Assembly (NCBI RefSeq): GCF_000803315.1
Contig: NZ_JRMH01000001.1
Span: 3,286,001-3,350,000 of the forward strand
DNA from: Pectobacterium actinidiae
GTDB taxonomy: Bacteria; Pseudomonadota; Gammaproteobacteria; Enterobacterales; Enterobacteriaceae
DNA length: 64,000 nt
Direction: 5' to 3'
Shown: positions 9,531-18,920 of the stretch, in pieces
How the letters are laid out: every line of letters starts with the position of its first letter
Numbering within the stretch: the stretch's first letter is position 1
The notes under the pieces: generated by a model
The model's database searches: none
What the model was told of the DNA's origin: nothing
What the model saw: the letters and a program-made list of their open reading frames with translations, nothing else
Made by a program: the position numbers and the translations under genes

Positions 9531-9704
9531 CTCGTTACCTATCGAATCCGCTCTGATGCTAACTGAGTCTTATAAAAGTTCAACGTTTTCCCTTACGACA
9601 TGCGCAATGCTTCGCAATACGGCATGAATCCCCATGTAACGACGTAAAAAGTAACGCCGTAAAAGCGATCGAGGGGGATTCTCTGGGGGATGTGGCGGAT
9701 ATGA

Positions 9705-9922
9705 AACGTGGCGCGGCCAGAAGAATCGCTCCCTCTGGCCGCGTAACTGAATAGGCGGTGCCTCACTCAACGTGTCGCCCGATGCTTGATAACGTTCGTT
9801 TTCACGTACGGTTATCGGTCTGGTGGACGATAGGCACCCTTTCTTTTGGCATCATTCCAGATGTTATGAGCGAAAATATTTGCCAGTCAGCAACGCAATC
9901 ATAACCAGTTGAATGAGCAACT
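9705..9922 (-). ncRNA. glmY: GlmY small RNA
   Basis: GlmY binds RapZ and so protects the homologous sRNA GlmZ, which activates glmS in amino-sugar synthesis. Reading the minus strand, the 5' end AGTTGCTCATTCAACTGG resembles E. coli GlmY. Internal blocks match the GlmY/GlmZ family as I recall it: CTCATAAC, GGAATGATGC, TGCCTATCGTCCACC and ACACGTTGAGTGAGGCACC. It ends with a 10-bp GC-rich hairpin (9712-9743, arms CGCGGCCAGA/TCTGGCCGCG). The 3' end is uncertain because no clear U-tract follows. The place between purL and glrK is the E. coli glmY position. Confidence 0.88.
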
Positions 9923-9932
9923 CTCATTAAAA

Positions 9933-9948
9933 TGCACTTCGCATGCCA
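9933..9948 (-). promoter_or_regulatory. Sigma-54 promoter of glmY
   Basis: On the minus strand TTGGCATGCGAAGTGCA has the diagnostic GG (9947-9946) and GC (9935-9934) separated by exactly 10 nt. It lies 12 nt before the predicted GlmY 5' end at 9922. E. coli glmY also uses a sigma-54 promoter activated by GlrR. Confidence 0.85.
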
Positions 9949-10065
9949 ACTTTGAAAAAAAACAACACAACACACTGATTATTAATACATTTTAATTTAA
10001 ACATCACTAGTAAATACATAGTTAAGAATGCGAATAACGGAAATACACGCTAAAGAGACGATTTA

Positions 10066-10083
10066 TGTCGCTAAAAACAGACA
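10066..10083 (-). promoter_or_regulatory. GlrR binding site, proximal
   Basis: TGTC-GCTAAAAACA-GACA is a perfect match to TGTC-N10-GACA, the GlrR consensus. It is centred about 152 bp upstream of the predicted glmY start. Confidence 0.8.
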
Positions 10084-10113
10084 GCTTTATGACGCGGCAA
10101 CATCACTCATATA

Positions 10114-10126
10114 AATCAAAAAGTTA
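10114..10126. promoter_or_regulatory. Candidate IHF site upstream of glmY
   Basis: AATCAAAAAGTTA fits the IHF core WATCAA-N4-TTR exactly. It sits between the first and second GlrR sites, where DNA bending would help the activator reach sigma-54 polymerase. The motif is short and the region AT-rich, so chance is possible. Confidence 0.55.
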
Positions 10127-10128
10127 AA

Positions 10129-10146
10129 TGTCACCAATTAGAGACA
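10129..10146 (-). promoter_or_regulatory. GlrR binding site, middle
   Basis: TGTC-ACCAATTAGA-GACA is a perfect TGTC-N10-GACA match, centred about 215 bp upstream of the predicted glmY start. Confidence 0.8.
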
Positions 10147-10160
10147 TCAAAAAATCAGTC

Positions 10161-10178
10161 CGTCGCAAAAAAACGACA
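10161..10178 (-). promoter_or_regulatory. GlrR binding site, distal (one mismatch)
   Basis: CGTC-GCAAAAAAAC-GACA differs from the consensus only at the first base. With the other two it makes three sites, the same number I recall for E. coli glmY. Confidence 0.6.
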
Positions 10179-10199
10179 AACAGAGAAAACAGACGTAAA

Positions 10200-10222
10200 A
10201 AAGGAGCCGAAGCTCCTTTCTT
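10200..10222 (-). terminator. Terminator of purL
   Basis: On the minus strand AAGGAGC-TTCG-GCTCCTTTTTTAC is a stable tetraloop hairpin with a U-tract, directly after the purL stop. Confidence 0.9.
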
Positions 10223-10236
10223 TTACTGACTTTAAC

Positions 10237-13200
10237 TTAGCCCAGCTGTCTGCGCGCGTTGCGGAACATACGCATCCACGGACCATCCTCGCCCCACTCT
10301 TCTGGGTGCCAAGAGTTACTGACGGTACGGAACACACGCTCAGGGTGCGGCATCATGACGGTTGCCCGACCGCTGGTGCTGGTCACTGCCGTAATACCGT
10401 TTGGCGAGCCATTCGGGTTAGCCGGATAGTTCTCGGCTACCTGACCGTAGTGGTTGATATAACGCAGCGCCACCAGACCGTATTCTTCAATCGCCGCCAA
10501 ATGCGCATCGTCGCGGACTTCAACCTGCCCTTCGCCGTGTGAAACGGCAATCGGCATGCGCGATCCTGCCATGTCATTCATGAACAGAGACGGGCTTTTC
10601 TCCACTTCGACCAGACTGAAGCGCGCTTCAAAGCGATCGGATTTATTGCGGACAAAACGCGGCCAGAGATCGGCACCAGGAATCAGTTCACGTAGGTTCG
10701 ACATCATCTGACAGCCGTTACACACGCCCAGCGCCAGCGTCTGTGGACGCAAGAAGAATTCCGCGAATTCATCACGCACGCGAGAGTTGAACAGAATGGA
10801 TTTAGCCCAGCCTTCACCCGCACCCAGCACATCACCATAAGAGAAACCGCCACACGCCACCAGCGCCTGGAAATCCTGCAAGTTACGGCGATTTGCTAGC
10901 AGGTCACTCATATGGATGTCGATGGCATCAAAGCCCGCACGGTGGAACGCCGCTGCCATTTCTACATGAGAGTTCACACCCTGCTCACGCAGGACCGCCA
11001 CTTTAGGGCGGACATTTTTAGCAATATAAGGCGCGGCGATATCTTCCTGCGGATCGAAGGTCAGCGACACGTTCAGGCCAGGGTCGTTATCATCCTGTCT
11101 GGCGATATGTTCCTGATCGGCACACTGCGGGTTATCACGCAGGCGCTGCATCTGCCAGCTGGTTTCAGCCCACCAGCGACGCAGCGTTGAACGGCTTTCC
11201 TGATAGATCGCTTCTGCACCCTGATTGATGGTGAAACGCGTTCCTTCTTCAGCATGACCGAGGTAGTGCACGCAGTCTGCCAAACCATGCATCGCCAGAA
11301 CCGCTTCCACTTCCGCACGACGGGCAGCAGGAATCTGAATGACTGCGCCAAGTTCTTCGTTAAACAGCGTCGCCAGCGTATCCTCACCCTGAGACGCGAT
11401 ATCAACTGTCACGCCACAGTGTCCGGCAAACGCCATCTCAGCCAGCGTAACCAACAGACCACCGTCTGAACGGTCGTGGTAGGCCAGAAGCGCTTTGTCC
11501 GCGACCAGCTGTTGCATGGCATTAAAGAAGCCTGCCAGTTGCTCTGGACTATGAACATCTGCCGTCTTACGACCCAACTGGCGGTAAACCTGCGCCAGCG
11601 CCGTCGCGCCCAGTGCTTTATTGCCTGCACCCAGATCGATCAGCAACAGTGCATTATCCTGTCCGGTACGCAGCTGTGGCGTTACCGTGTTACGCACGTC
11701 TTCCACGCGAGCAAACGCAGAGATCACCAGCGACATCGGCGAGGTTACCGCGCGATCTTCGCCCTCTTCCTGCCAGCGGGTTTTCATCGACATGGAGTCT
11801 TTACCCACTGGGATCGTCAGACCCAGCGCCGGGCATAGTTCCTCACCCACGGCTTTCACCGCATCGTACAGTCCGGCGTCTTCGCCCGGGTGGCCTGCTG
11901 CCGCCATCCAGTTAGCAGACAGCTTCACGCGAGTCAGCGGGCCAATATGCGTGGCCGCAATGTTCGTCAGCGCCTCACCCACGGCCAAACGTGCGGAGGC
12001 CGCAAAGTTACGCAGCGCAACGGGCGCACGTTCACCGATAGACATCGCCTCGCCGTAATAGCTATCAAGGCTGGCGGTGGTCACCGCACAGTCAGCCACC
12101 GGCACCTGCCACGGGCCGACCATCTGATCGCGTGCCACCATACCGGTAACAGAGCGGTCACCAATGGTGATCAGGAAGGTTTTTTCAGCGACAACAGGCA
12201 AATGCAGCACGCGCTCAACCGCTTCAGCCAGGTAGATTTCATCACGCTGTAGCGGCGTGCCTTCTACCTGCTTGCGCTCAACGTCACGCAGCATCTTCGG
12301 CGTTTTGCCCAGCAGCACATCCAGCGGTAAGTCGATAGGCTGGTTGTTGAAGTGACGATCGTTCATCGTCAGATGCAGTTCTTCCGTCGCTTCACCAATC
12401 ACCGCATAAGGGGCTCGTTCGCGGCGGCAAATTTCATCAAACTGTGCCAGCTGTTCTGGCGCAACAGCCAGAACGTAGCGCTCCTGCGATTCGTTACACC
12501 AGACTTCCAACGGGCTCATGCCCGGCTCATCGTTCAGAATATCGCGCAGTTCAAAGCGACCACCACGACCACCGTCGCTCACCAGCTCTGGCATTGCGTT
12601 GGACAGACCACCTGCACCAACATCATGGATAAATAAGATCGGGTTGGCTTCACCCAATTGCCAGCAGCGGTCGATCACTTCCTGACAGCGACGTTCCATT
12701 TCCGGGTTATCACGCTGTACAGAAGCAAAATCCAGATCCGCATCGGACTGACCCGATGCCATAGAAGAGGCTGCCCCGCCGCCCAGACCAATATTCATCG
12801 ACGGCCCGCCCAGTACAATCAGTTTGGCCCCGACGCTAATTTCGCCTTTTTTGACGTGATCGGCGCGAATGTTACCAATGCCGCCCGCCAGCATGATCGG
12901 TTTATGGTAGCCGCGCACCTCTGTGCCGTTGTGGCTATCGATACGCTCTTCATAAGTACGGAAATAGCCCGTCAGTGCAGGACGGCCGAATTCGTTGTTG
13001 AATGCCGCGCCGCCCAGTGGGCCTTCGGTCATGATATCCAACGCGCTGACAATACGCTCTGGCTTGCCGAACTCTTCTTCTTCCCACGGCTGAATAAAGC
13101 CTGGAATGCGCAGGTTCGATACGGAGAAGCCGACCAGACCCGCTTTCGGTTTGGAGCCACGACCTGTCGCGCCTTCGTCACGGATTTCACCGCCGGATCC

Positions 13201-14124
13201 TGTTGCTGCGCCCGGCCACGGTGAAATGGCGGTTGGGTGGTTATGCGTTTCAACCTTCATCAGGATATGGGCATCTTCCTGATGGTAATCATATTGTCCG
13301 TTGGTATCGGTGTAAAAACGGCCGACGGCGGAGCCTTCCATGACGGCGGCATTATCTTTATAGGCGGAGAGAACGTGATCGGGCGTGTGTTCAAAGGTGT
13401 TCTTGATCATTTTGAACAGTGACTTCGGCTGAGTGACGCCGTCAATCACCCAATCCGCGTTGAAAATCTTGTGCCGACAGTGCTCAGAGTTCGCCTGTGC
13501 GAACATATACAGTTCAATATCGGTTGGGTTACGACCCAGTTTGGTGAAGGCTTCCAGCAGATAATCAATTTCATCGTCTGCCAATGCCAGCCCCAGACGG
13601 ACGTTCGCCTCTTCCAGCGCCTGACGCCCTTGCAACAGAATTTCGATGCGCTTGAAAGGTGCAGGTTGATGATGAGAGAACAGCGCTTCGGCCTGTTTCA
13701 GGTCGCTAAATACGCTTTCCATCATCCGGTCATGCAGCAGTGCCCCCAGTTGCTGCCACTGTTCATCGCTCAGCGTAGGCGCATGAATATAGAAAGCCAG
13801 ACCGCGTTCCAGACGCAGCACTTTGCTTAACCCACAGTTATGGGCGATATCCGTTGCTTTGGAAGACCACGGTGAAATCGTGCCGGGACGCGGCGTGACC
13901 AGTAACAGATGGCCTTGCGGCTCGTGCTCCGCGAGAGAAGGACCATACTTCAGCAAACGTGTCAGTTTGGCCTGTTCATCGTTGTTCAGCGGGGCGCTGA
14001 CATCGGCGAAATGTACGTATTCAGCATAGATATCGCTGACCGGCAAAACGTGCTCTTTGCAGCGGACCAGCAATTTATTAATACGAAAAGCCGATAAAGC
14101 AGGTGAACCACGCAGTATTTCCAT
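10237..14124 (-). CDS. purL: Phosphoribosylformylglycinamidine synthase
   Basis: PurL makes FGAM from FGAR, glutamine and ATP, the fourth step of purine synthesis. The 1295 residues match the large single-chain form of gamma-proteobacteria. The N-terminal PurS-like region is followed by the synthetase halves ([51 protein letters not shown]). The C-terminal class I glutaminase has its nucleophile in [12 protein letters not shown] and the histidine/glutamate pair in MMPHPERVF. The start ATG at 14124 reads [15 protein letters not shown] PurR box covers its -35 region, indicating purine repression. Confidence 0.99.
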   Translation of the reverse strand: MEILRGSPALSAFRINKLLVRCKEHVLPVSDIYAEYVHFADVSAPLNNDEQAKLTRLLKYGPSLAEHEPQGHLLLVTPRPGTISPWSSKATDIAHNCGLSKVLRLERGLAFYIHAPTLSDEQWQQLGALLHDRMMESVFSDLKQAEALFSHHQPAPFKRIEILLQGRQALEEANVRLGLALADDEIDYLLEAFTKLGRNPTDIELYMFAQANSEHCRHKIFNADWVIDGVTQPKSLFKMIKNTFEHTPDHVLSAYKDNAAVMEGSAVGRFYTDTNGQYDYHQEDAHILMKVETHNHPTAISPWPGAATGSGGEIRDEGATGRGSKPKAGLVGFSVSNLRIPGFIQPWEEEEFGKPERIVSALDIMTEGPLGGAAFNNEFGRPALTGYFRTYEERIDSHNGTEVRGYHKPIMLAGGIGNIRADHVKKGEISVGAKLIVLGGPSMNIGLGGGAASSMASGQSDADLDFASVQRDNPEMERRCQEVIDRCWQLGEANPILFIHDVGAGGLSNAMPELVSDGGRGGRFELRDILNDEPGMSPLEVWCNESQERYVLAVAPEQLAQFDEICRRERAPYAVIGEATEELHLTMNDRHFNNQPIDLPLDVLLGKTPKMLRDVERKQVEGTPLQRDEIYLAEAVERVLHLPVVAEKTFLITIGDRSVTGMVARDQMVGPWQVPVADCAVTTASLDSYYGEAMSIGERAPVALRNFAASARLAVGEALTNIAATHIGPLTRVKLSANWMAAAGHPGEDAGLYDAVKAVGEELCPALGLTIPVGKDSMSMKTRWQEEGEDRAVTSPMSLVISAFARVEDVRNTVTPQLRTGQDNALLLIDLGAGNKALGATALAQVYRQLGRKTADVHSPEQLAGFFNAMQQLVADKALLAYHDRSDGGLLVTLAEMAFAGHCGVTVDIASQGEDTLATLFNEELGAVIQIPAARRAEVEAVLAMHGLADCVHYLGHAEEGTRFTINQGAEAIYQESRSTLRRWWAETSWQMQRLRDNPQCADQEHIARQDDNDPGLNVSLTFDPQEDIAAPYIAKNVRPKVAVLREQGVNSHVEMAAAFHRAGFDAIDIHMSDLLANRRNLQDFQALVACGGFSYGDVLGAGEGWAKSILFNSRVRDEFAEFFLRPQTLALGVCNGCQMMSNLRELIPGADLWPRFVRNKSDRFEARFSLVEVEKSPSLFMNDMAGSRMPIAVSHGEGQVEVRDDAHLAAIEEYGLVALRYINHYGQVAENYPANPNGSPNGITAVTSTSGRATVMMPHPERVFRTVSNSWHPEEWGEDGPWMRMFRNARRQLG

Positions 14125-14198
14125 AATCTAAAGTTCTCTCGTCTTCGATGCACTGGCTGCGATACAGCCATTGGGCACAACAGGGGGGAAACGCGCAT

Positions 14199-14237
14199 AT
14201 TATAGAGAATCCTTCCCTCGGACGAAACCGTTTGCGT
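14199..14237 (-). promoter_or_regulatory. purL promoter with PurR box
   Basis: On the minus strand the -10 hexamer is TATAAT (14204-14199). The -35 hexamer TTTCGT (14227-14222) lies 17 bp upstream, inside ACGAAACCGTTTGCGT (14222-14237), a good match to the PUR box. An operator over the -35 would block polymerase when PurR is loaded with hypoxanthine or guanine. Confidence 0.75.
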
Positions 14238-14403
14238 GGCGATAATTTCACTTCGCGTCCGACGAATGATTAATCGGTGACCAAATCAATAAAAGTTGCA
14301 CACTGGCGGTTTGTTAAGCAAAATGCCCCCACTCTGGGAAATGACGTATAAAAAAACTGCCGTTACAGACAGCCTGGCCACACGGCCACCGAGAGATAAC
14401 TAT

Positions 14404-15849
14404 TTGAAGCCTTTAAAATTAAATTATTTTTTCATCGGGATTATCACGTTACTGCTGGCGTTAGCGCTATGGCCTAGTATTCCCTGGCGCAGTAGCCAGG
14501 ATGTACAGCTCAGGCAGATCCTCTCACGCGGTGAGTTGCGTATCAGCACGGTCAACTCACCGCTGACTTATGCAATGAGCAACGGATCCCCAACAGGTCT
14601 GGACTATGAACTGGCAAAACGGTTCGCCGATTACCTCGGCGTAAAGCTGGTGGTTTCGTCACGCAAAAATCTTGACGAGCTGTTCGACGATCTGGACAGT
14701 GATGATGCAGACCTGCTGGCTGCCGGACTGATCTACAACCGCGAGCGTCTGGAACGTTTCCGCGCCGGCCCAACCTACTATTCCATTTCACAGCAGATAG
14801 TGTACCGCCTTGGTTCACCTCGCCCAAAAACGCTGGATAAGCTGCAAGGCCGCCTCGTCGTAACGTCGGGTTCTGCCCACGCCGCTACCTTGCGCGATCT
14901 AAAAGCAGAAAAATATCCGCAGCTAAACTGGGAGTCGGCTTCCGATCAGAGCACGCAGGACTTACTGAAGCAGGTTGCCGACGGCAAACTGGACTATACG
15001 CTGGGTGATTCGGTCACCATTGGCTTAATGCAGCGAATTCATCCGCAGCTCGCCGTCGCCTTCGATCTCAGCGATGAAGAACCTGTTACCTGGTATATGC
15101 GACGTTCACACGATGATAGCCTGTCCGCCGCGCTGCTGGATTTCTTCAGCCAGATTGTCGAAGACGGTACGCTCGCACGTCTGGAGGAGAAGTATCTCGG
15201 CCATGTTGGCGAATTTGACTATGTCGATACCACCACGTTCCTGAGCGCGATTGATGAAACACTGCCGGACCTGCGCCCGCTGTTTGAAAAATATGCCACC
15301 GATATCGACTGGAAGCTGCTGGCCGCTATCTCCTATCAGGAATCACACTGGAACCCGCTGGCGACCTCCCCTACCGGCGTGCGCGGGCTGATGATGCTCA
15401 CGCGTAACACGGCAGAAAGCCTGAACGTCACCGATCGGGTCGACCCGGAGCAAAGCATTCGCGGCGGCGCGCAATATATGTCGCATATGATGCAGAAAAT
15501 GCCGGACACTATCCCAGAAGATGAAAAAATCTGGTTTGCGCTGGCGTCCTACAACATGGGGTACGCCCATCTGCTTGATGCGCGTAAATTGACAGAAAAA
15601 CAGAAGGGAAACCCCGACAGTTGGGTTGATGTGAAAATGCGCCTGCCGATGCTGAGCCAGAAACGCTATTACACGCAAACCACCTACGGCTACGCGCGCG
15701 GACATGAAGCCTATAACTACGTGGAAAACATTCGGCGTTATATGGTGAGTCTGGAAGGTTACCTGATAGAAAAAGAAGCCAAAGCGCAGCAGCAAACCCA
15801 GATCGCACAAGGCTATCCGGCGGTTCCGTTCAGCAAAGTACCGGAATAA
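14404..15849 (+). CDS. mltF: Membrane-bound lytic murein transglycosylase F
   Basis: MltF cleaves peptidoglycan glycan strands with release of 1,6-anhydro-muropeptides at the outer membrane. The product has an N-terminal hydrophobic signal ([19 protein letters not shown]), a periplasmic solute-binding-like regulatory domain (about 40-265), and a C-terminal SLT domain with the catalytic glutamate in [11 protein letters not shown], plus [11 protein letters not shown] and ASYNMGYAH. The frame is open from 14296, but homology to E. coli MltF begins at a TTG codon at 14404 ([10 protein letters not shown]), preceded by GAGAG. I therefore use 14404 (481 residues); 14296 or 14341 are alternatives. 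It is divergent from purL, as in E. coli. Confidence 0.95.
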   Translation: MKPLKLNYFFIGIITLLLALALWPSIPWRSSQDVQLRQILSRGELRISTVNSPLTYAMSNGSPTGLDYELAKRFADYLGVKLVVSSRKNLDELFDDLDSDDADLLAAGLIYNRERLERFRAGPTYYSISQQIVYRLGSPRPKTLDKLQGRLVVTSGSAHAATLRDLKAEKYPQLNWESASDQSTQDLLKQVADGKLDYTLGDSVTIGLMQRIHPQLAVAFDLSDEEPVTWYMRRSHDDSLSAALLDFFSQIVEDGTLARLEEKYLGHVGEFDYVDTTTFLSAIDETLPDLRPLFEKYATDIDWKLLAAISYQESHWNPLATSPTGVRGLMMLTRNTAESLNVTDRVDPEQSIRGGAQYMSHMMQKMPDTIPEDEKIWFALASYNMGYAHLLDARKLTEKQKGNPDSWVDVKMRLPMLSQKRYYTQTTYGYARGHEAYNYVENIRRYMVSLEGYLIEKEAKAQQQTQIAQGYPAVPFSKVPE

Positions 15850-15860
15850 ACCTGCATAAA

Positions 15861-16388
<528 letters not shown>

Positions 16389-16472
16389 TCACTTAGAACC
16401 TATCTCATTAAGGCTATTTTACTTGCCATTTTGGCGGCGCATTATACCTATATGGATGGCGTATTGAAGGCG

Positions 16473-17111
16473 TTACTCCAACTGTTGCAGGCTGCCTTCG
16501 GGCGTCACGCGCCAGCGATGCTCACAGAAATAGAGCAGCGGATTGTCTTGCTTACTGTCGCTATAGCCGCTGTAGAGTTTGAGCGGCGCGCCCAAACGCT
16601 GCTCCATCTGCGTCACTTTTTCATGTCCCAGACAGCGCAGCGTTAATACCCAGCCGCCATAGCGGCGTGTAATCTGGCTTCCCATCAGGCGCACGCCGGG
16701 CAGAAAAGGCGAATCATGATAGACCTGTTCCACCAGCCGCTGCGGCGACCCAGTCACCAGCCAGACCTGTGCCTCGCTGTCTTCAAGATAGGTTTTCAGC
16801 CGCTGCTGAACCTGCGGAAACGGAATGACATCATGACGAAACTCGCCGACAAACTGCTTTTCCAGTTGAACCAGCTCATCTTCATCACGCCCAAACGTAA
16901 TCGCCCATAGCAGCCAGCTCATCGGCCATCGAGCCGCGCGACCACGAATCAATAACCCCAGCCCGATAATCGGTAATAGCGGGATAACCAGAACAAGATT
17001 TAACGGCAACCGACGAAGTAAAAAACGCAAAAAGCTGCCAAACATGTCCTGCTGATGCAACGTGCCATCCAGATCAAAAAAAACAATGCGTTGCTCTCGC
17101 TTATCACTCAA
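16473..17111 (-). CDS. pgpC: Phosphatidylglycerophosphatase C
   Basis: PgpC (YfhB) is one of the inner membrane phosphatases that convert phosphatidylglycerol phosphate to phosphatidylglycerol. The 212 residues start with the HAD motif I FFDLDGTLHQQD (nucleophile D14 region). A hydrophobic segment (PLNLVLVIPLLPIIGLGLLI, about 36-55) anchors it. Motif II is VWLVTGSPQRL and motif IV YSGYSDSKQDNPLL. It is adjacent to tadA, as in E. coli. Confidence 0.92.
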   Translation of the reverse strand: MSDKREQRIVFFDLDGTLHQQDMFGSFLRFLLRRLPLNLVLVIPLLPIIGLGLLIRGRAARWPMSWLLWAITFGRDEDELVQLEKQFVGEFRHDVIPFPQVQQRLKTYLEDSEAQVWLVTGSPQRLVEQVYHDSPFLPGVRLMGSQITRRYGGWVLTLRCLGHEKVTQMEQRLGAPLKLYSGYSDSKQDNPLLYFCEHRWRVTPEGSLQQLE

Positions 17112-17142
17112 AACGTTTCTCCCGACTTACACCAAGATAATC

Positions 17143-18069
17143 TTATCCGCCAATTAGCGCCTCACGCAGATAACCGTTGTGTTGTTTCAGACGCTCACGC
17201 GCCGCTCCCACGTCAATATTAGCCAGAAGCATCAAAATTGCAGGCTTAACCTCATTATCCGCCTGTACCAGCGCCTGCTGCGCTTGCTCCCGATCAGCCC
17301 CCGTTGCTTCAACGACGATGCGGCAAGCCCGGTCCAACAGCTTCACGTTGGTTGCCTTCACATCAACCATCAAATTCTGGTACACCTTCCCCAGCTTAAC
17401 CATTGCGCCGGTAGAAATCATATTTAGGACCAATTTTTGCGCCGTTCCTGACTTCAACCGCGTCGAGCCAGTTAACGCTTCCGGGCCAACCACGGGAGAA
17501 ATCGCCACCTGTGCTTCTTGTGCAATGGGCGAATGCGGATTGCAGGAGATCGCCGCCGTCCGGCAGCCAACGTTGTGCGCATAGCGTAAAGCGCCAATCA
17601 CATACGGCGTTCGGCCTGATGCCGCAAGGCCGACAACCATATCCACAGCGGTTAAATTCAGCGCTTTTAGGTCCGCCTCACCGAGTGCGGGATCGTCTTC
17701 CGCCCCTTCAACCGCCTTCAGCAGTGCGCCCGGCCCACCAGCAATCAGGCCGATAACCAGCCCGTGCGGTACGCCAAACGTCGGCGGGCACTCTGAGGCA
17801 TCCAGCACCCCCAAACGGCCGCTGGTTCCCGCCCCCAGATAGATCAGCCGTCCGCCTTCCTGCAACGACGCCGCAGCCAGATCGACAGCCTCGACAATCG
17901 CGGGTAAAACCAGCGCAATGGCTTCAGGCACTTTCCGATCTTCCTGATTAAACGCATGCATCATTTCCAGCGTAGAGAGCTGATCCAGCGCCATCGTGGC
18001 CGGATTCCGAGTTTCGGAAACCAGCGTCCCTAAATTAAGGTTCTTTCCATCCATCACATCTGAACGCAT
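17143..18069 (-). CDS. murQ: N-acetylmuramic acid 6-phosphate etherase
   Basis: MurQ splits the lactyl ether of MurNAc-6-phosphate, giving GlcNAc-6-phosphate and D-lactate in peptidoglycan recycling. The 308 residues hold a SIS domain with the signature [22 protein letters not shown] (starting about residue 77) and the second signature [15 protein letters not shown]. The C-terminal UBA-like helical region ends [11 protein letters not shown]. An in-frame ATG at codon 6 (MDGKNLNLG) is a possible true start. It lies 31 bp upstream of pgpC on the same strand. No murP or murR is adjacent here, unlike the E. coli murQP pair. Confidence 0.95.
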   Translation of the reverse strand: MRSDVMDGKNLNLGTLVSETRNPATMALDQLSTLEMMHAFNQEDRKVPEAIALVLPAIVEAVDLAAASLQEGGRLIYLGAGTSGRLGVLDASECPPTFGVPHGLVIGLIAGGPGALLKAVEGAEDDPALGEADLKALNLTAVDMVVGLAASGRTPYVIGALRYAHNVGCRTAAISCNPHSPIAQEAQVAISPVVGPEALTGSTRLKSGTAQKLVLNMISTGAMVKLGKVYQNLMVDVKATNVKLLDRACRIVVEATGADREQAQQALVQADNEVKPAILMLLANIDVGAARERLKQHNGYLREALIGG

Positions 18070-18221
18070 TCAGCTACCTCATGCTTTATATCAGCGCGCT
18101 ATACGCTTATGACAAACAATCATTTTCACCACTATACTGCTTTTGAGACCTAGGAAAGTACGCTATTCTGCATCGAATTCACGCTCCACATTCATCTCGC
18201 AAGGTAAACAGAGAAACCTCA

Positions 18222-18911
18222 GTGCTGCTCCCCGGGTTCAGACTCTCCAGTTACAGGCTTTTCTTTATTAGCTGTCTGCTGTTTCTGCTGGCGGGTTCCC
18301 TACGTGCGGACTGGGATTTTATTACCATTAATCAGCGGACCGAGCAGCTTTATGGCCCGGCAACGCCCGATGCCCGCCGCCGAATAGATGAATGGCAGAC
18401 GCTGTTAGTCAATTCCCGTAATAAAGAAGAAAAGGCTCTGCTGAGCAGCGTGAATCAATTTTTCAATGACCGTATGCTGTTTCGCGATGATATTGTTGTC
18501 TGGAATCAGGAAGATTACTGGGCTACACCGATTGAAGCACTGCGTAAAGGTGCCGGGGACTGCGAGGATTATGCGCTCGCCAAGTATTTTACGCTGCGCC
18601 ATTTAGGCGTTTCGGCGGATAAATTACGTATTACTTATGTTAAAGCCCTACGTCTGAATAAAGCACATATGGTGCTAACCTATTATCCCACGCCGACCTC
18701 GATTCCACTGGTGCTGGATAATCTGACCGACAAGATCCAACCTGCGACAGAGCGCAATGATTTAGTGCCGGTGTATGCCTTTAATGGCGGTGGCCTCTGG
18801 TTGCCGGGCGCGAGCGGCAGCAACAAACGTGTCGGTGACAGTAAGCGACTTTCACGCTGGCAGGATGTCTTAACCAAAATGCGTGCCGAAGGGTTTTCAA
18901 TTGAGGAGTAA
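18222..18911 (+). CDS. lapG: LapG-type periplasmic cysteine protease (adhesin release)
   Basis: This is a bacterial transglutaminase-like cysteine protease of 229 residues. In Pseudomonas, LapG cuts the N-terminal retention module of the LapA adhesin and frees it from the cell surface. A signal-like hydrophobic segment (LFFISCLLFLLAGSLRA) precedes the mature part WDFITINQRTEQLYG. The triad is visible: C114 in GAGDCEDYALAKY, H149 in LNKAHMVLTYY, D166 in LVLDNLTDKI. The start is GTG at 18222. lapD follows after 9 bp. Its likely substrate is the adhesin encoded at 21407-30979, which has a TAAG site. Confidence 0.94.
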   Translation: MLLPGFRLSSYRLFFISCLLFLLAGSLRADWDFITINQRTEQLYGPATPDARRRIDEWQTLLVNSRNKEEKALLSSVNQFFNDRMLFRDDIVVWNQEDYWATPIEALRKGAGDCEDYALAKYFTLRHLGVSADKLRITYVKALRLNKAHMVLTYYPTPTSIPLVLDNLTDKIQPATERNDLVPVYAFNGGGLWLPGASGSNKRVGDSKRLSRWQDVLTKMRAEGFSIEE

Positions 18912-18920
18912 GGGTAGGCT

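Noticed and set aside
14296..14403. 36-codon N-terminal extension of mltF
   Set aside because: The signal sequence homologous to E. coli MltF begins at TTG 14404; the upstream residues look non-coding.
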